DNA of 64,000 bases from Propionicicella superfundia DSM 22317 (GTDB taxonomy: Bacteria; Actinomycetota; Actinomycetes; Propionibacteriales; Propionibacteriaceae). Location of the stretch: the NCBI RefSeq assembly GCF_000423465.1, contig NZ_KE384020.1, positions 923,671-987,670 of the forward strand, read 5' to 3'. Numbering within the stretch: the first letter of the stretch is position 1; the number at the start of each line of letters is the position of its first letter. Under the pieces are notes generated by a model. That model did no database searches, had not been told where the DNA came from, and saw only the letters and a program-made list of their open reading frames with translations. Positions 44,609 through 53,769 of the stretch are shown in pieces. A program made the translations under genes and the position numbers.

Positions 44609-44785
44609 AGCACCGACCCTAAGCCCCTGCGACACGAGCCGGATCCCTCGCGGGGCCGGGCCCCACCGGCCGGGCCGATGGACGCACGTCCCGCCGGCAG
44701 CAGGAGACCCGGGGCGACGCTCCCGGACCGACCCGACCCCCTGGCCCACGGACACTGGCTAGGCTGACGCCGAAAAGGGGGAGAC

Positions 44786-45952
44786 ATGCCGCCTGGCCGA
44801 CTGAGCTCGCGAACCCGCGCCGCCATCGCCAAGCGGTTGTCGGGCGTCACCGCCACGATGAACACGGTGGCCATGGCGGAGATATCGTCCCGTCACGCCT
44901 GGTTCGGCCAGCTCGACGCCGAGCACCGCTCCTGGATCACCCTCGTCGCCGGCGCCGGGATCGACGGCTTCGTCACCTGGTTCGCCAACGGCGAGCAGGG
45001 CACCCCGACGGGCATCTTCGACGCCGCTCCCCGCGCCCTGATGCGGCGTATCTCCCTGCACCAGACCGTCGCGCTCGTACGCACGACCGTCGAGACGGTG
45101 GAGGCGCAGATCGAGGAACTGATGCCGCGCTCCGACCGACCGGCCCTGCACGAGGCGATCATGCGGTACAGCAGAGAGGTCGCCTTCGCCGCTGCCGAGG
45201 TGTACGCGCGTGCCGCAGAGCTCCGCGGCCTGTGGGACTCGCGACTGGAGGCACTGGTCGTGGACGCCGTCGTGCGCGGCGAGGCGGACGAGTCGCTCGT
45301 CTCTCGCGCGTCGACGCTGGGCTGGCAGTCCACCGACGGGATCGCCGTCGCCGTGGGCGCGGCGCCCGCTGCGCGCTCCTTGGAGGATCTCCACAAGGGG
45401 GCGGAGCGACTCGGCGTCACGCTCCTGGCCGCGTACCAGGGAGACCGCCTGGTCGTGGTCCTCGGCGGCACCGTCGGGTCCGACAGCGACGCGGCGCTGC
45501 TCGTCGGCGGGGTCTCCGAGCACTTCGGCCCCGGCCCGATCGTCGTCGGTCCCATCGTCCGCAGCCTCGTCGACGCGCCGCTGAGCGCCCGTGCGGCCAT
45601 GTCCGGAGCGCGTGTCGCCGAGTCCTGGGCCTTCGCCCCGCGGCCGGTGAGCGCCGGCGACCTCCTGCCCGAACGGGCTCTCGCCGGCGACGGTCACGCC
45701 CGCCGCGAACTGGGCCGGGAGATCTACCGGTCCATCGCCGAGTCCGAGGACCTCCTGATCACCCTGCAGCAGTACTTCGAGCAGGGCGGCTCGATCGAGG
45801 CGACCGCCCGCGCCCTGTTCGTCCACCCGAACACGGTCCGCTACCGGCTGCGGCGCGTCGAGGCGCTCACCTCATACGCGCCCGGAGACCCGCGGGACGC
45901 GTTCGTGCTCCGGCTGGCCCTCGTGCTGGGCTCCCTCATGCGTCAGCAATGA
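44786..45952 (+). CDS. PucR-family regulator of fatty acid synthesis (FasR-like)
   Basis: Regulator of 388 residues with a GGDEF-like/PucR middle region and the C-terminal HTH_30 motif SIEATARALFVHPNTVRYRL. In Streptomyces a PucR-type protein (FasR) encoded immediately before fabD activates the fabD-fabH-acpP-fabF operon; the same gene order follows here. The start ATG 44786 has an AAGGGGGAG sequence five bases before it. It lies 92 bases upstream of fabD, with a palindrome in the gap. Direct homology to FasR is inferred from context and domain type. Confidence 0.88.
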   Translation: MPPGRLSSRTRAAIAKRLSGVTATMNTVAMAEISSRHAWFGQLDAEHRSWITLVAGAGIDGFVTWFANGEQGTPTGIFDAAPRALMRRISLHQTVALVRTTVETVEAQIEELMPRSDRPALHEAIMRYSREVAFAAAEVYARAAELRGLWDSRLEALVVDAVVRGEADESLVSRASTLGWQSTDGIAVAVGAAPAARSLEDLHKGAERLGVTLLAAYQGDRLVVVLGGTVGSDSDAALLVGGVSEHFGPGPIVVGPIVRSLVDAPLSARAAMSGARVAESWAFAPRPVSAGDLLPERALAGDGHARRELGREIYRSIAESEDLLITLQQYFEQGGSIEATARALFVHPNTVRYRLRRVEALTSYAPGDPRDAFVLRLALVLGSLMRQQ

Positions 45953-45960
45953 GCCGCAAT

Positions 45961-45977
45961 TTGTGGGTTTCCTACAA
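45961..45977 (+). promoter_or_regulatory. palindrome in the regulator-fabD gap, candidate operator
   Basis: TTGTGGG (45961-45967), spacer TTT and CCTACAA (45971-45977) form an inverted repeat matching at 13 of 14 arm positions. It lies eight bases after the regulator stop and about 67 bases before the fabD start. This is a fitting place for the PucR-type activator or a fatty-acid-responsive protein to bind. Confidence 0.45.
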
Positions 45978-46044
45978 CCAACCTGTCACAGACCTTGGTG
46001 GTGTCCGCACCGCAGGAGCACCGACTTCGCGGCACGCTGGTGAC

Positions 46045-46983
46045 GTGCTGGTAATCGTCGCGCCCGGACAGGGTGCCCAGACCCCCGGATTCCTCGCCCC
46101 CTGGCTCGAGGATCCCGCCACCGTCGAGTTCCTCCGGCGGCTGTCGGACGCCGCCGGGCTCGATCTCATCCGCTACGGGACCGAAGCCGACGCGGAGGAG
46201 ATCCGCGACACCTCGGTCGCGCAGCCGCTGCTCGTCGCCGCGGGCCTCGTCGCCGCCGCGGCGCTCTTCCCCGAGGAGGGCACGCTCACCGCGGCGACCG
46301 GGCTGCTGGCCGGTCACAGCGTCGGTGAGATCACCGCCGCCGCACTGGCGGGGGTCCTGACTCCACTCGGTGCGATCCGGTTCGTGGCCGAACGGGGTCG
46401 TCAGATGGCTGCGGCGAGCGCCGTGCAGCCCACGTCGATGACGGCCGTCATCGGCGGTGACGAAACCGACGTCCTCGCCGCGCTCGCGGCCCACGGCCTC
46501 ACCCCGGCGAACAACAACGGCCCCGGCCAGATCGTCGCCGCCGGCACGGTCGCGCAACTGGAAGCCCTCGCCGCGGACCCGCCCGCCAAGGCCCGTCTAC
46601 GCCCGCTCAGCGTCGCCGGAGCGTTCCACACCGTGCACATGGAGCCGGCCGTCGCACCGCTGGCGGCGCTCGCCGACACGCTGGCGCCCGCCGATCCGGC
46701 CACGCGACTGCTGTCGAACGCCGACGGCGACGTCGTGCCGTCCGGCGCCGACTACCTCGCCCGGCTCGTCCGGCAGGTCGCCAACCCCGTCCGCTGGGAC
46801 CTCTGCATGAGGACCATGGCCGAGCTCGGCGTCACCGGTCTCATCGAGCTCGCCCCCGCCGGCACCCTCACGGGGATCGCCAAACGGCACCTGGCGGGCG
46901 TCGAACTCCTCAAGCTCAACTCGCCCGACGATCTCGCCGCGGCCCACGACTTCGTGGCCGCCCACGCAGGAGCCGCCGCATGA
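46045..46983 (+). CDS. fabD: Malonyl-CoA:ACP transacylase
   Basis: Protein of 312 residues from GTG 46045 (VLVIVAPGQGAQTPGFLAPW). The catalytic serine motif is LLAGHSVGEITAAALAGV, the carboxylate-binding Arg is in FVAERGRQMAAA, and the active-site His is in SVAGAFHTVHMEPA. It loads malonate onto ACP for type II fatty acid synthesis. The frame is open far upstream, but homology begins at this start. Its stop overlaps the start of fabH by four bases (ATGA). Confidence 0.96.
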   Translation: MLVIVAPGQGAQTPGFLAPWLEDPATVEFLRRLSDAAGLDLIRYGTEADAEEIRDTSVAQPLLVAAGLVAAAALFPEEGTLTAATGLLAGHSVGEITAAALAGVLTPLGAIRFVAERGRQMAAASAVQPTSMTAVIGGDETDVLAALAAHGLTPANNNGPGQIVAAGTVAQLEALAADPPAKARLRPLSVAGAFHTVHMEPAVAPLAALADTLAPADPATRLLSNADGDVVPSGADYLARLVRQVANPVRWDLCMRTMAELGVTGLIELAPAGTLTGIAKRHLAGVELLKLNSPDDLAAAHDFVAAHAGAAA

Positions 46984-47972
46984 CCCTTCTTGCCCGCACC
47001 GGTGCCCGCTACGCCCGTATCCTCGGCGTCGGCAGGGCGTTGCCCAGCCGCGTCGTCGACAACGCAGAGATGTGCACCTACATCGATTCCAGCGACGAGT
47101 GGATCCGCCAGCGAACCGGCATCGTCGAACGGCGTTGGATCGCCGACGGGGAGTCGGTCGAGACGCTCGCCCGCGACGCGAGCCTGGAAGCCATCGCGAA
47201 CTCCGGCGTCGCCCCGGCCGACATCGACGCGGTCATCGTGAGCACGGTGTCCTACTTCCACCAGACGCCCGGTCTCGCGCCGAAGCTCGCCTTCCAGCTC
47301 GGCGCGATCGGGGCGGCGGCCTACGACATCTCGGCCGCGTGCGCCGGCTTCTGCTACGCCATCGCGCAGGCCGAGGCGTTGATCCGCTCCGGTGCCGCCA
47401 CCCACGTCCTCGTCGTGGGGGCGGAGACGCTGTCCAGGCTCACCGACCTGTCCGACCGGTCCACGGCCTTCCTGTTCGCCGACGGCGCGGGCGCCGTGGT
47501 GATCGGCCCCAGCGACGTCAACGGCATCTCCCCCGTCGTGTGGGGATCCGACGGCGAGGCGGGCCCCACCATCCACCAGGCCACCGACTGGGAGGGTGCG
47601 GTCCGGGACCAGACCTGGCCCTACATCTGGATGGACGGCAGGCAGGTGTTCCGGTGGGCGTCCGGTTTCGTCGCGGACGCCGCGCTCGACATCCTGGAGA
47701 AGTCCGGCCTCACCCCCGATGACCTCGACACGTTCATCCCCCACCAGGCCAACAACCGCATCACCGACGCGATGCTGCGCCACCTCAAGCTGCCCGAGCA
47801 CGTCAAGGTCGCCCGCAGCATCGTCAACTACGGCAACAACTCCGCCGCCTCCATCCCGATCGCGATGTCGGAGATGCTCGCCAGCGGCGAGGCGAAGAGC
47901 GGCGACACCGCCCTCATCATCGGCTTCGGAGCCGGCCTCGTGTACGCCGGCCAGGTCGTGACCCTCCCCTGA
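46980..47972 (+). CDS. fabH: Beta-ketoacyl-ACP synthase III
   Basis: Protein of 330 residues that starts fatty acid chains by condensing acyl-CoA with malonyl-ACP. Family marks are DSSDEWIRQRTGIVERRW, catalytic Cys in DISAACAGFCYAIAQ, His in FIPHQANNRITDAM and Asn in VNYGNNSAASIPIAM. ATG 46980 overlaps the fabD stop. In Actinobacteria this enzyme often sets branched-chain starter preference; the residues that decide this cannot be judged by eye. Confidence 0.97.
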   Translation: MTLLARTGARYARILGVGRALPSRVVDNAEMCTYIDSSDEWIRQRTGIVERRWIADGESVETLARDASLEAIANSGVAPADIDAVIVSTVSYFHQTPGLAPKLAFQLGAIGAAAYDISAACAGFCYAIAQAEALIRSGAATHVLVVGAETLSRLTDLSDRSTAFLFADGAGAVVIGPSDVNGISPVVWGSDGEAGPTIHQATDWEGAVRDQTWPYIWMDGRQVFRWASGFVADAALDILEKSGLTPDDLDTFIPHQANNRITDAMLRHLKLPEHVKVARSIVNYGNNSAASIPIAMSEMLASGEAKSGDTALIIGFGAGLVYAGQVVTLP

Positions 47973-48026
47973 TCCGGAGCCCCTCCGGCACCCGCAGACA
48001 GCCACACAACACCGTAAGGAGACACC

Positions 48027-48272
48027 ATGGCTACCTCTGAAGAAATCCTCTCCACGCTCGCCGAACTCGTGTACGACGTCGCCGACGTCCCGGTCGAGGA
48101 CGTCCAGCTCGACAAGTCGTTCGTCGACGATCTCGACATCGACTCGCTCGCGATGGTCGAGATCATCGTCGGCATCGAGGAGAAGTTCGGCGTCACCGTC
48201 CCCGACGACGAGGCCAAGAACCTGAAGACCGTCGGCGACGCCGTCACCTACATCGAGCAGGCCAAGGCCTGA
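48027..48272 (+). CDS. acpP: Acyl carrier protein
   Basis: Acidic protein of 81 residues with the phosphopantetheine attachment motif in DDLDIDSLAMVEIIVGIEE (Ser in DSL) and the typical helix KFGVTVPDDEAKNLKTVGDA. AAGGAGACACC precedes the ATG. It carries acyl chains for FabD, FabH and FabF encoded around it. A GC-rich hairpin follows the stop. Confidence 0.97.
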   Translation: MATSEEILSTLAELVYDVADVPVEDVQLDKSFVDDLDIDSLAMVEIIVGIEEKFGVTVPDDEAKNLKTVGDAVTYIEQAKA

Positions 48273-48284
48273 ACGATCCACGTC

Positions 48285-48310
48285 GCGGGCGGGGCGTCGT
48301 CCCCGCCCGC
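48285..48310 (+). terminator. hairpin between acpP and fabF
   Basis: GCGGGCGGGG (48285-48294) and its perfect complement CCCCGCCCGC (48301-48310) with a six-base loop lie 13 bases after acpP and 36 before fabF. It could act as a partial terminator or an mRNA-stabilising element that keeps ACP message above that of fabF. Confidence 0.6.
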
Positions 48311-48345
48311 ACCACCCACCCGTCCTCTTGTTGTTGGAGCGGTAC

Positions 48346-49599
48346 ATGAGCAACATCGTCATCACCGGCCTCGGTGCCACCACGCCCCTCGGCGGCGACG
48401 TCGCGAGCACGTGGAAGGCCCTCGTCGCCGGCACCTCGGGCGTGACCCGCATCGAGGAGGAGTGGGCGGACGGCCTTCCGTGCCAGATCGCCGCCAGGGC
48501 GGCGGTCGATCCGACCACCAAGGTGGATCGCATCCGCGCCCGCCGTCTCGACCGCGCGTCCATGATGGCGCTCATCGCGGCCGAGGAGGCATGGCTGGAC
48601 GCCGGGTTCAGCCTGGCCGAGGGCACCGATGTCGACCCCGACAGGCTGTCCGTCGTGATGGGCACCGGGATGGGCGGCCTGCACTCCCTCATCAACAGTT
48701 GGGACACCCAGAAGGGCAAGGGATACCGCCGGGTGAGCCCGTTCACGATCCCGATGCTCATGGCCAACGCGCCGGCCGCCAACGTCGGTCTGCTGCTGCA
48801 CGCGAAGGGCGGCGTGCACACCCCGGTGTCGGCCTGCGCGTCGAGCAACGAGGCCATCAGCAACGGCCTGGACATCCTGCGTCTCGGCCGCGCCGACGTC
48901 GTCGTCGTCGGCGGCACCGAGGCGGTCATCCACGCCTTCCCGCTCGCCGCGTTCGGGCAGATGCAGGCGCTCAGCCGCCGAAACGACGAGCCCGAACGCG
49001 CATCGCGTCCCTGGGATGTCGACCGTGACGGCTTCGTCATGGGCGAGGGCGCGGCCGTGCTCGTCATGGAGACGCTCGAACACGCCCAGGCCCGCGGGGC
49101 CCGGATCTACGGCAGGCTCGCCGGTGCCGGCGTCTCGGCCGACGGACACGACATGGTCCAGCCCGATCCCACAGGCGAAGGTCAGGCGAAGGCGATGGTG
49201 AAGGCCGTCCGCGACGCGGGCCTGCAGCCGTCCGACATCATCCACGTCAACTGCCACGCCACGTCCACCCCGCAGGGCGACACGACCGAGGCGCACTCCA
49301 TGCGCGCCGCCCTCGGCGACCACACCGCCGCCATCGCCACCGGCACGAAGTCCATGACCGGGCACCTCCTCGGCGGGGCCGGGGCGCTGGAGACGATGGC
49401 CACCCTCCTGGCGCTGTACAACCGCGTCGTCCCTCCGACCATCAACCTGGACAACCCCGAGCCCGACCTCGGCATCGACATCGCGGCCAACACGGCGCGA
49501 GCGCTGCCCGCGGGCGACCTCGCCGCGCTCAACAACTCGTTCGGCTTCGGCGGTCACAACGTCGCCGTGGCCGTCACCAACGAGTTCGCCACGCACTGA
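48346..49599 (+). CDS. fabF: Beta-ketoacyl-ACP synthase II
   Basis: Protein of 417 residues with the elongating KAS fold. N-terminus SNIVITGLGATTPLGGDVAS, nucleophile Cys in TPVSACASSNEAISNGL, the two active-site His residues in NCHATSTPQGDT and KSMTGHLLGGAGALE, and the C-terminal NNSFGFGGHNVAVAV. ATG 48346 is chosen as homology begins there. Last gene of the fabD-fabH-acpP-fabF cluster. Convergent with mtlR; arms CGCCGG (49619-49624) and CCGGCG (49635-49640) between them form a weak hairpin. Confidence 0.97.
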   Translation: MSNIVITGLGATTPLGGDVASTWKALVAGTSGVTRIEEEWADGLPCQIAARAAVDPTTKVDRIRARRLDRASMMALIAAEEAWLDAGFSLAEGTDVDPDRLSVVMGTGMGGLHSLINSWDTQKGKGYRRVSPFTIPMLMANAPAANVGLLLHAKGGVHTPVSACASSNEAISNGLDILRLGRADVVVVGGTEAVIHAFPLAAFGQMQALSRRNDEPERASRPWDVDRDGFVMGEGAAVLVMETLEHAQARGARIYGRLAGAGVSADGHDMVQPDPTGEGQAKAMVKAVRDAGLQPSDIIHVNCHATSTPQGDTTEAHSMRAALGDHTAAIATGTKSMTGHLLGGAGALETMATLLALYNRVVPPTINLDNPEPDLGIDIAANTARALPAGDLAALNNSFGFGGHNVAVAVTNEFATH

Positions 49600-49665
49600 C
49601 GCCCCGTCTCGATCCCGGCGCCGGTCCTGCGGGGCCGGCGTCGTGGCATCTCCGGAGGCGTGTCC

Positions 49666-51594
49666 TCAGCCGTCGATGACGGCGACGAGTTCGTCGAGGA
49701 ATGCCGCGAAGTCGACACCGTTGTGGACGAGCCGTTGCACGCTGTCCCGCTCGCTGAACACCTCGACAAGCTGTTCGAACACCGTCTGGAACGCGGCGCG
49801 GTCGCTCTCGGAGAAGGCGACCATCGCGACCACGTGCACACGCGCCTCACCCCACGGGATCGACCTCTCGGACATCCCGACGGCGATGGCCGTGCGCGTC
49901 GCCGTCATCCCGAGCGCATGCGGCACGGCAAGCGACTCCGTGAACGCCGTCGACGACATCCGCTCCCGCTCGATGGTGCGCTCCACGTAGTCGTCGTCGA
50001 TGACGCCCTCGGCGACCAGCAGGGCGCCGAGACGTCGGATGACGGACTCCTCGCCGACCTCGGCGTCCAGGTCCCGCACGAACGACCGGGGGGCGAAGTA
50101 CCGCTCCAGTTCGGCGCGGAGCCGCGCGAGGCGACGCGTGCGCCGCACCCGCATCGCGGCGAGATGGACCCGCTCGACGTCGGCATCGGACAGGAACAGG
50201 GGAATGGCCACGATCCTGTCGCTGTGCTCGGGCGGCGGGATGGTCGTCAGGATCAGATCGGTGGTCAGCGACTCCCAGTCGGGATCGACGCGCGTGTCGA
50301 CCCGCACGACCTCGATCGCCTTCCCCAGCGACCGGTCGACGCTCGACCGGAGCAGGCTGTGCAGGTCGTGGTACCCGGGGCACACGATGGTCGCCGTCGG
50401 CAGCGCGTCGTCGGTCCTGTTGCGCTGCAACGTGGCGCCCACGTGCATCGCGATGTAGGCGATCTCCTCGTCGACCAGGGGGATGCCGAGACGTTCCTGC
50501 AGCCCGTTCGCGATATAGACGGCGACCTCGAAGATCATCGGGTAGGACGACTTCAGCGTCCGCGTCAGCGGATTGCGCGACCAGGCCGACTCCTGTGCCC
50601 GCTCGACGAGGTTCTGGACGTGCAGGATCAGGCGCCAGGTGAAGTCCTCCCCGGAGAGCCCCACGAGAAACTCCTCGGCCGCGGCGGCGCAGGTCTCCTT
50701 CACGGCCCGCTCCACGGCCGGCGAGACGCGCTCCCGGGCGAGTTCCTGAGCTCCTGCCATCCGCGGGGCGACGACCCGTGTGAGGACCACCGTCGTCAGG
50801 AACTGGCGGTCGCCGGTCCCGAACCGGATCCCGAAGTGACGCAACGCCAACTGGTCCAGCACCCGTCCGATGGCCTGCTCGTCCCGGCGCACCTGCTGGT
50901 CGGCCGTGGCGAGCGGCCGGCCACGCGAACTGCGCTCCGCTGCGATGCCGACGTGCATGAGGACGTCCGCGATCGCGTACTCGTTGACGAAGTAGCCGAG
51001 CCGGCCCAGCGCGTCGACGAGGTCGGTCTTGAAGGAGCTGTACTTCGCCGCGCCGACCGCGCCCTCCCCCAGCACGCGCATGAGCGCCGCGAAGTCGAGC
51101 GACTCCATGTCCGCCTGGTCGTGGGCCAGCCGGCTGAGCACCCGCCGGAGCGCGATCTCGGTGCCGTGCAGCCAGATCCGCGATCCCTGCCGTTCGAGCG
51201 TGACACCGCTGCCGCTGAGGAAACCCCGGACCCGGGCGAGGTCGGCCTCGATGGTCGCGGAGCTGACGAAGATCTCATCGGCCGTGTCGTGGACGTCCAA
51301 CGGATCGGTGGACTCCAGCAGCCGACGGAGAAGCTGGTAGAGCCTGTCCTGGGGGGTGCCCGGCTCGACACCGCTGCGCAACGCGGTCGGCGCGGCGGGC
51401 CCCGCCCGATACCCCTGCGGCCCCGACTCCACGACGATCGCCTCCACCGCCCGGGCGTTGAGAGCCGCCACATACGTCCGCACCGTGCGGGGCGTGACCC
51501 CGAGGACATCGGCCAACTGGGCACCCGTCACCCATTCGTCGACTCTCACCAGATGCGTGAGAAGCCTGTTCTGTCGAGTCCTCGACACGTTCAC
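49666..51594 (-). CDS. PTS-regulated transcriptional activator MtlR-like (BglG/PRD family)
   Basis: Protein of about 642 residues from GTG 51594 (a GTG at 51588 is also possible). Domain order: N-terminal HTH (WVTGAQLADVLGVTPRTVRT), a second HTH-like segment, two PRD domains with conserved His (MHVGIAAERS; IAYIAMHVGATLQRN), an EIIB-Gat-like region (ATIVCPGYHDLHSLL) and a C-terminal EIIA domain with His in SLAVPHALGMTATRTAIAVG. Such regulators are phosphorylated by the PTS and activate mannitol genes. It is divergent from the mtl operon, which it probably controls. Confidence 0.9.
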   Translation of the reverse strand: MNVSRTRQNRLLTHLVRVDEWVTGAQLADVLGVTPRTVRTYVAALNARAVEAIVVESGPQGYRAGPAAPTALRSGVEPGTPQDRLYQLLRRLLESTDPLDVHDTADEIFVSSATIEADLARVRGFLSGSGVTLERQGSRIWLHGTEIALRRVLSRLAHDQADMESLDFAALMRVLGEGAVGAAKYSSFKTDLVDALGRLGYFVNEYAIADVLMHVGIAAERSSRGRPLATADQQVRRDEQAIGRVLDQLALRHFGIRFGTGDRQFLTTVVLTRVVAPRMAGAQELARERVSPAVERAVKETCAAAAEEFLVGLSGEDFTWRLILHVQNLVERAQESAWSRNPLTRTLKSSYPMIFEVAVYIANGLQERLGIPLVDEEIAYIAMHVGATLQRNRTDDALPTATIVCPGYHDLHSLLRSSVDRSLGKAIEVVRVDTRVDPDWESLTTDLILTTIPPPEHSDRIVAIPLFLSDADVERVHLAAMRVRRTRRLARLRAELERYFAPRSFVRDLDAEVGEESVIRRLGALLVAEGVIDDDYVERTIERERMSSTAFTESLAVPHALGMTATRTAIAVGMSERSIPWGEARVHVVAMVAFSESDRAAFQTVFEQLVEVFSERDSVQRLVHNGVDFAAFLDELVAVIDG

Positions 51595-51787
51595 CGACCT
51601 CCCGGGCCACGCTGCACCACCGGTGTCGACGCAACCCTGCGTGTGTCGCCAGTCAAGCATGCTTCGGATGCGATGACACCCCCGGCCCGGGCCCGGAACG
51701 CCACAGACTTCCTTCCGCCCCTGCGGAAACTCCCGTGGTTGTGGCCGTGGGCCAGCGCTTCGCATGATGAGGGCGAGGGAGGTATCG

Positions 51788-52102
51788 ATGAAGATCCTGA
51801 TCGTCTGCGGCGCCGGGGCGTCGAGCACATTCGTCGCCCAGCGCGTCAACCGGGCCGCCCGCGCCCGCCACCTGTCCCATACCGCCGCCGCGACCTCGGA
51901 GGCATCGCTCGCGACGGACATCGTCTCGGCCGACCTGATCCTCGTCGGGCCTCATCTCGCCAGCCGCGTCGAGCAGATCGAGGGCCTCGCGGCCGTTCAC
52001 GGAGCCGCCGCCCTCCTCCTCGCCCCCGACGTCTTCTCCGACCTCGACGGCACCAGGACGCTCGCCCTGATCGAAGAGACCGCCCGCGACCGGCTCACCT
52101 GA
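51788..52102 (+). CDS. stand-alone PTS IIB-like protein
   Basis: Protein of 104 residues with the PTS IIB phosphocysteine loop at its N-terminus (MKILIVCGAGASSTFVAQRV, Cys7), of the lactose/cellobiose type, and VSADLILVGPHLASRVEQIE further on. It lies between the divergent mtlR and mtlA, about 80 bases before mtlA. MtlA already has its own IIB domain, so this extra IIB either serves another IIC or carries the signal to MtlR. ATG 51788 follows GAGGGAGG. Confidence 0.85.
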   Translation: MKILIVCGAGASSTFVAQRVNRAARARHLSHTAAATSEASLATDIVSADLILVGPHLASRVEQIEGLAAVHGAAALLLAPDVFSDLDGTRTLALIEETARDRLT

Positions 52103-52179
52103 GCCGCCCGCACGACCCCCATCCCGGTGCCGCATCGCTGCGGCATCCGGCGGACAGCACCAGATGAGAGGAAAGGACC

Positions 52180-53700
52180 ATGACCGCCACCACTGCCCCG
52201 GCACCCGCGGAGGGCGGCGTCCGCGTCGCCATCCAGCGGTTGGGCACCTTCATGTCCGGCATGATCATGCCGAACATCCCCGCGCTCATCGCGTGGGGCA
52301 TCTTCACCGCGTTCTTCATCGAGGCCGGCTGGACGCCGAACGCCGACCTCGCGACGATCGTCGGCCCGATGATCCACTACCTGCTGCCGATCCTGATCGC
52401 CGTCCAGGCGGGCCGCATGGTCTACGACCTTCGCGGCGCCGTCGTCGGCGCCATCGCGACCTTCGGCGTGATCGCAGGCTCCGACTTCCTGATCGCACAG
52501 GTCAACGCGACCCTGCCCGCCGACAATCAGCTCGGCCAGATCCACATGTTCATCGGCGCGATGATCATGAGCCCGCTGGCCGCCTGGGCCATGAAGATGC
52601 TCGACAAGCTGTGGGCGGGAAAGGTCCGCGCGGGCTTCGAGATGCTCGTCAACATGTTCTCGGCCGGAATCTTCAGCTTCCTCATGGCGGTTCTGGGCTT
52701 CTTCGCCCTCGCCCGCGTCGTCAACTGGATCATGGAGATCCTGAGCGCCGGTGTGAACTGGCTGATCTCCACCGGCATGCTGCCGCTGACGAGCATCCTC
52801 ATCGAGCCCGCCAAGGTGTTCTTCCTCAACAACGCCATCAATCACGGCGTCCTCACCCCGCTCGGCACCGCCCAGGCCGAGCAGACCGGCAAGTCCATCC
52901 TGTTCCTGCTGGAGGCGAACCCCGGCCCCGGTCTCGGCATCCTGCTCGCCTTCACCTTCTTCGGTGTGGGCGCGGCCAAGGCCTCGGCCCCCGGCGCCGC
53001 GATCATCCAGTTCCTCGGCGGCATCCACGAGGTGTACTTCCCGTACGTCCTGATGAAGCCCGCCCTCCTGCTCGCGGTCATCCCCGGCGGAATGTCCGGG
53101 ATCGCCACGAACCTCGCATTCCAGTCCGGCCTGCGCGCACCCGCGGCCCCCGGGTCGATCATCGCGGTGATCTTCCAGACCGCGAAGGACAGCTATCTCG
53201 GCGTGATCCTGTCCGTCGTCATCTCGTGCGCGGTGACGTTCGCGATCGCCGCCGTCATTCTGCGGGCCTCCCGCCGCCGCGATCTGGAGGCGGGCGCGGA
53301 GGAGTTCGCGGAGGCTGTCGCCAAGACCGAGGTCAACAAGGGCGCGGAGTCCACGGCGCTGGCCGGCCTGCTCACCGCCGACACCGCAGCCGTCGCGACG
53401 CGGACGGTACGGAGCATCGTGTTCGCCTGCGACGCGGGCATGGGCTCGTCCGCCATGGGCGCCAGCGTGCTGCGGAACAAGATCGCCAAAGCCGGGATCG
53501 AAGGCGTGACGGTGACCAACCTGGCCATCGCGAACCTCGATCCGAGCGCCGACCTCGTCGTCACGCAGGCCCAGCTCACCGATCGCGCCCGGAAGCAGGC
53601 GCCCGACGCGATCCACATCTCGGTCGACAACTTCATGAACTCGCCCAGGTACGACGAGGTCGTGGAACTCGTCGGCGACCAGGTGGCCGAACGGTCCTGA
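52180..53700 (+). CDS. mtlA: Mannitol-specific PTS EIICB
   Basis: Membrane permease of 506 residues. The EIIC domain (about 10-345) has the mannitol signature segments QRLGTFMSGMIMPNIPALIA, NNAINHGVLTPLGTAQAEQ, GGIHEVYFPYVLMKPALLLA. A linker leads to an EIIB domain with the phosphocysteine in IVFACDAGMGSSAMGASVLR (about 413). It imports mannitol as mannitol-1-phosphate. The EIIA function is on the separate mtlF gene. GAGGAAAGGA precedes its ATG. First full-length gene of mtlA-mtlF-mtlD. Confidence 0.96.
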   Translation: MTATTAPAPAEGGVRVAIQRLGTFMSGMIMPNIPALIAWGIFTAFFIEAGWTPNADLATIVGPMIHYLLPILIAVQAGRMVYDLRGAVVGAIATFGVIAGSDFLIAQVNATLPADNQLGQIHMFIGAMIMSPLAAWAMKMLDKLWAGKVRAGFEMLVNMFSAGIFSFLMAVLGFFALARVVNWIMEILSAGVNWLISTGMLPLTSILIEPAKVFFLNNAINHGVLTPLGTAQAEQTGKSILFLLEANPGPGLGILLAFTFFGVGAAKASAPGAAIIQFLGGIHEVYFPYVLMKPALLLAVIPGGMSGIATNLAFQSGLRAPAAPGSIIAVIFQTAKDSYLGVILSVVISCAVTFAIAAVILRASRRRDLEAGAEEFAEAVAKTEVNKGAESTALAGLLTADTAAVATRTVRSIVFACDAGMGSSAMGASVLRNKIAKAGIEGVTVTNLAIANLDPSADLVVTQAQLTDRARKQAPDAIHISVDNFMNSPRYDEVVELVGDQVAERS

Positions 53701-53769
53701 CCCCGCGGCCGGGGCTTGACGGCCCCGGCCCGCGCGGCGGGCCCAGATCTCAGAAAGGCGACTCACGAC

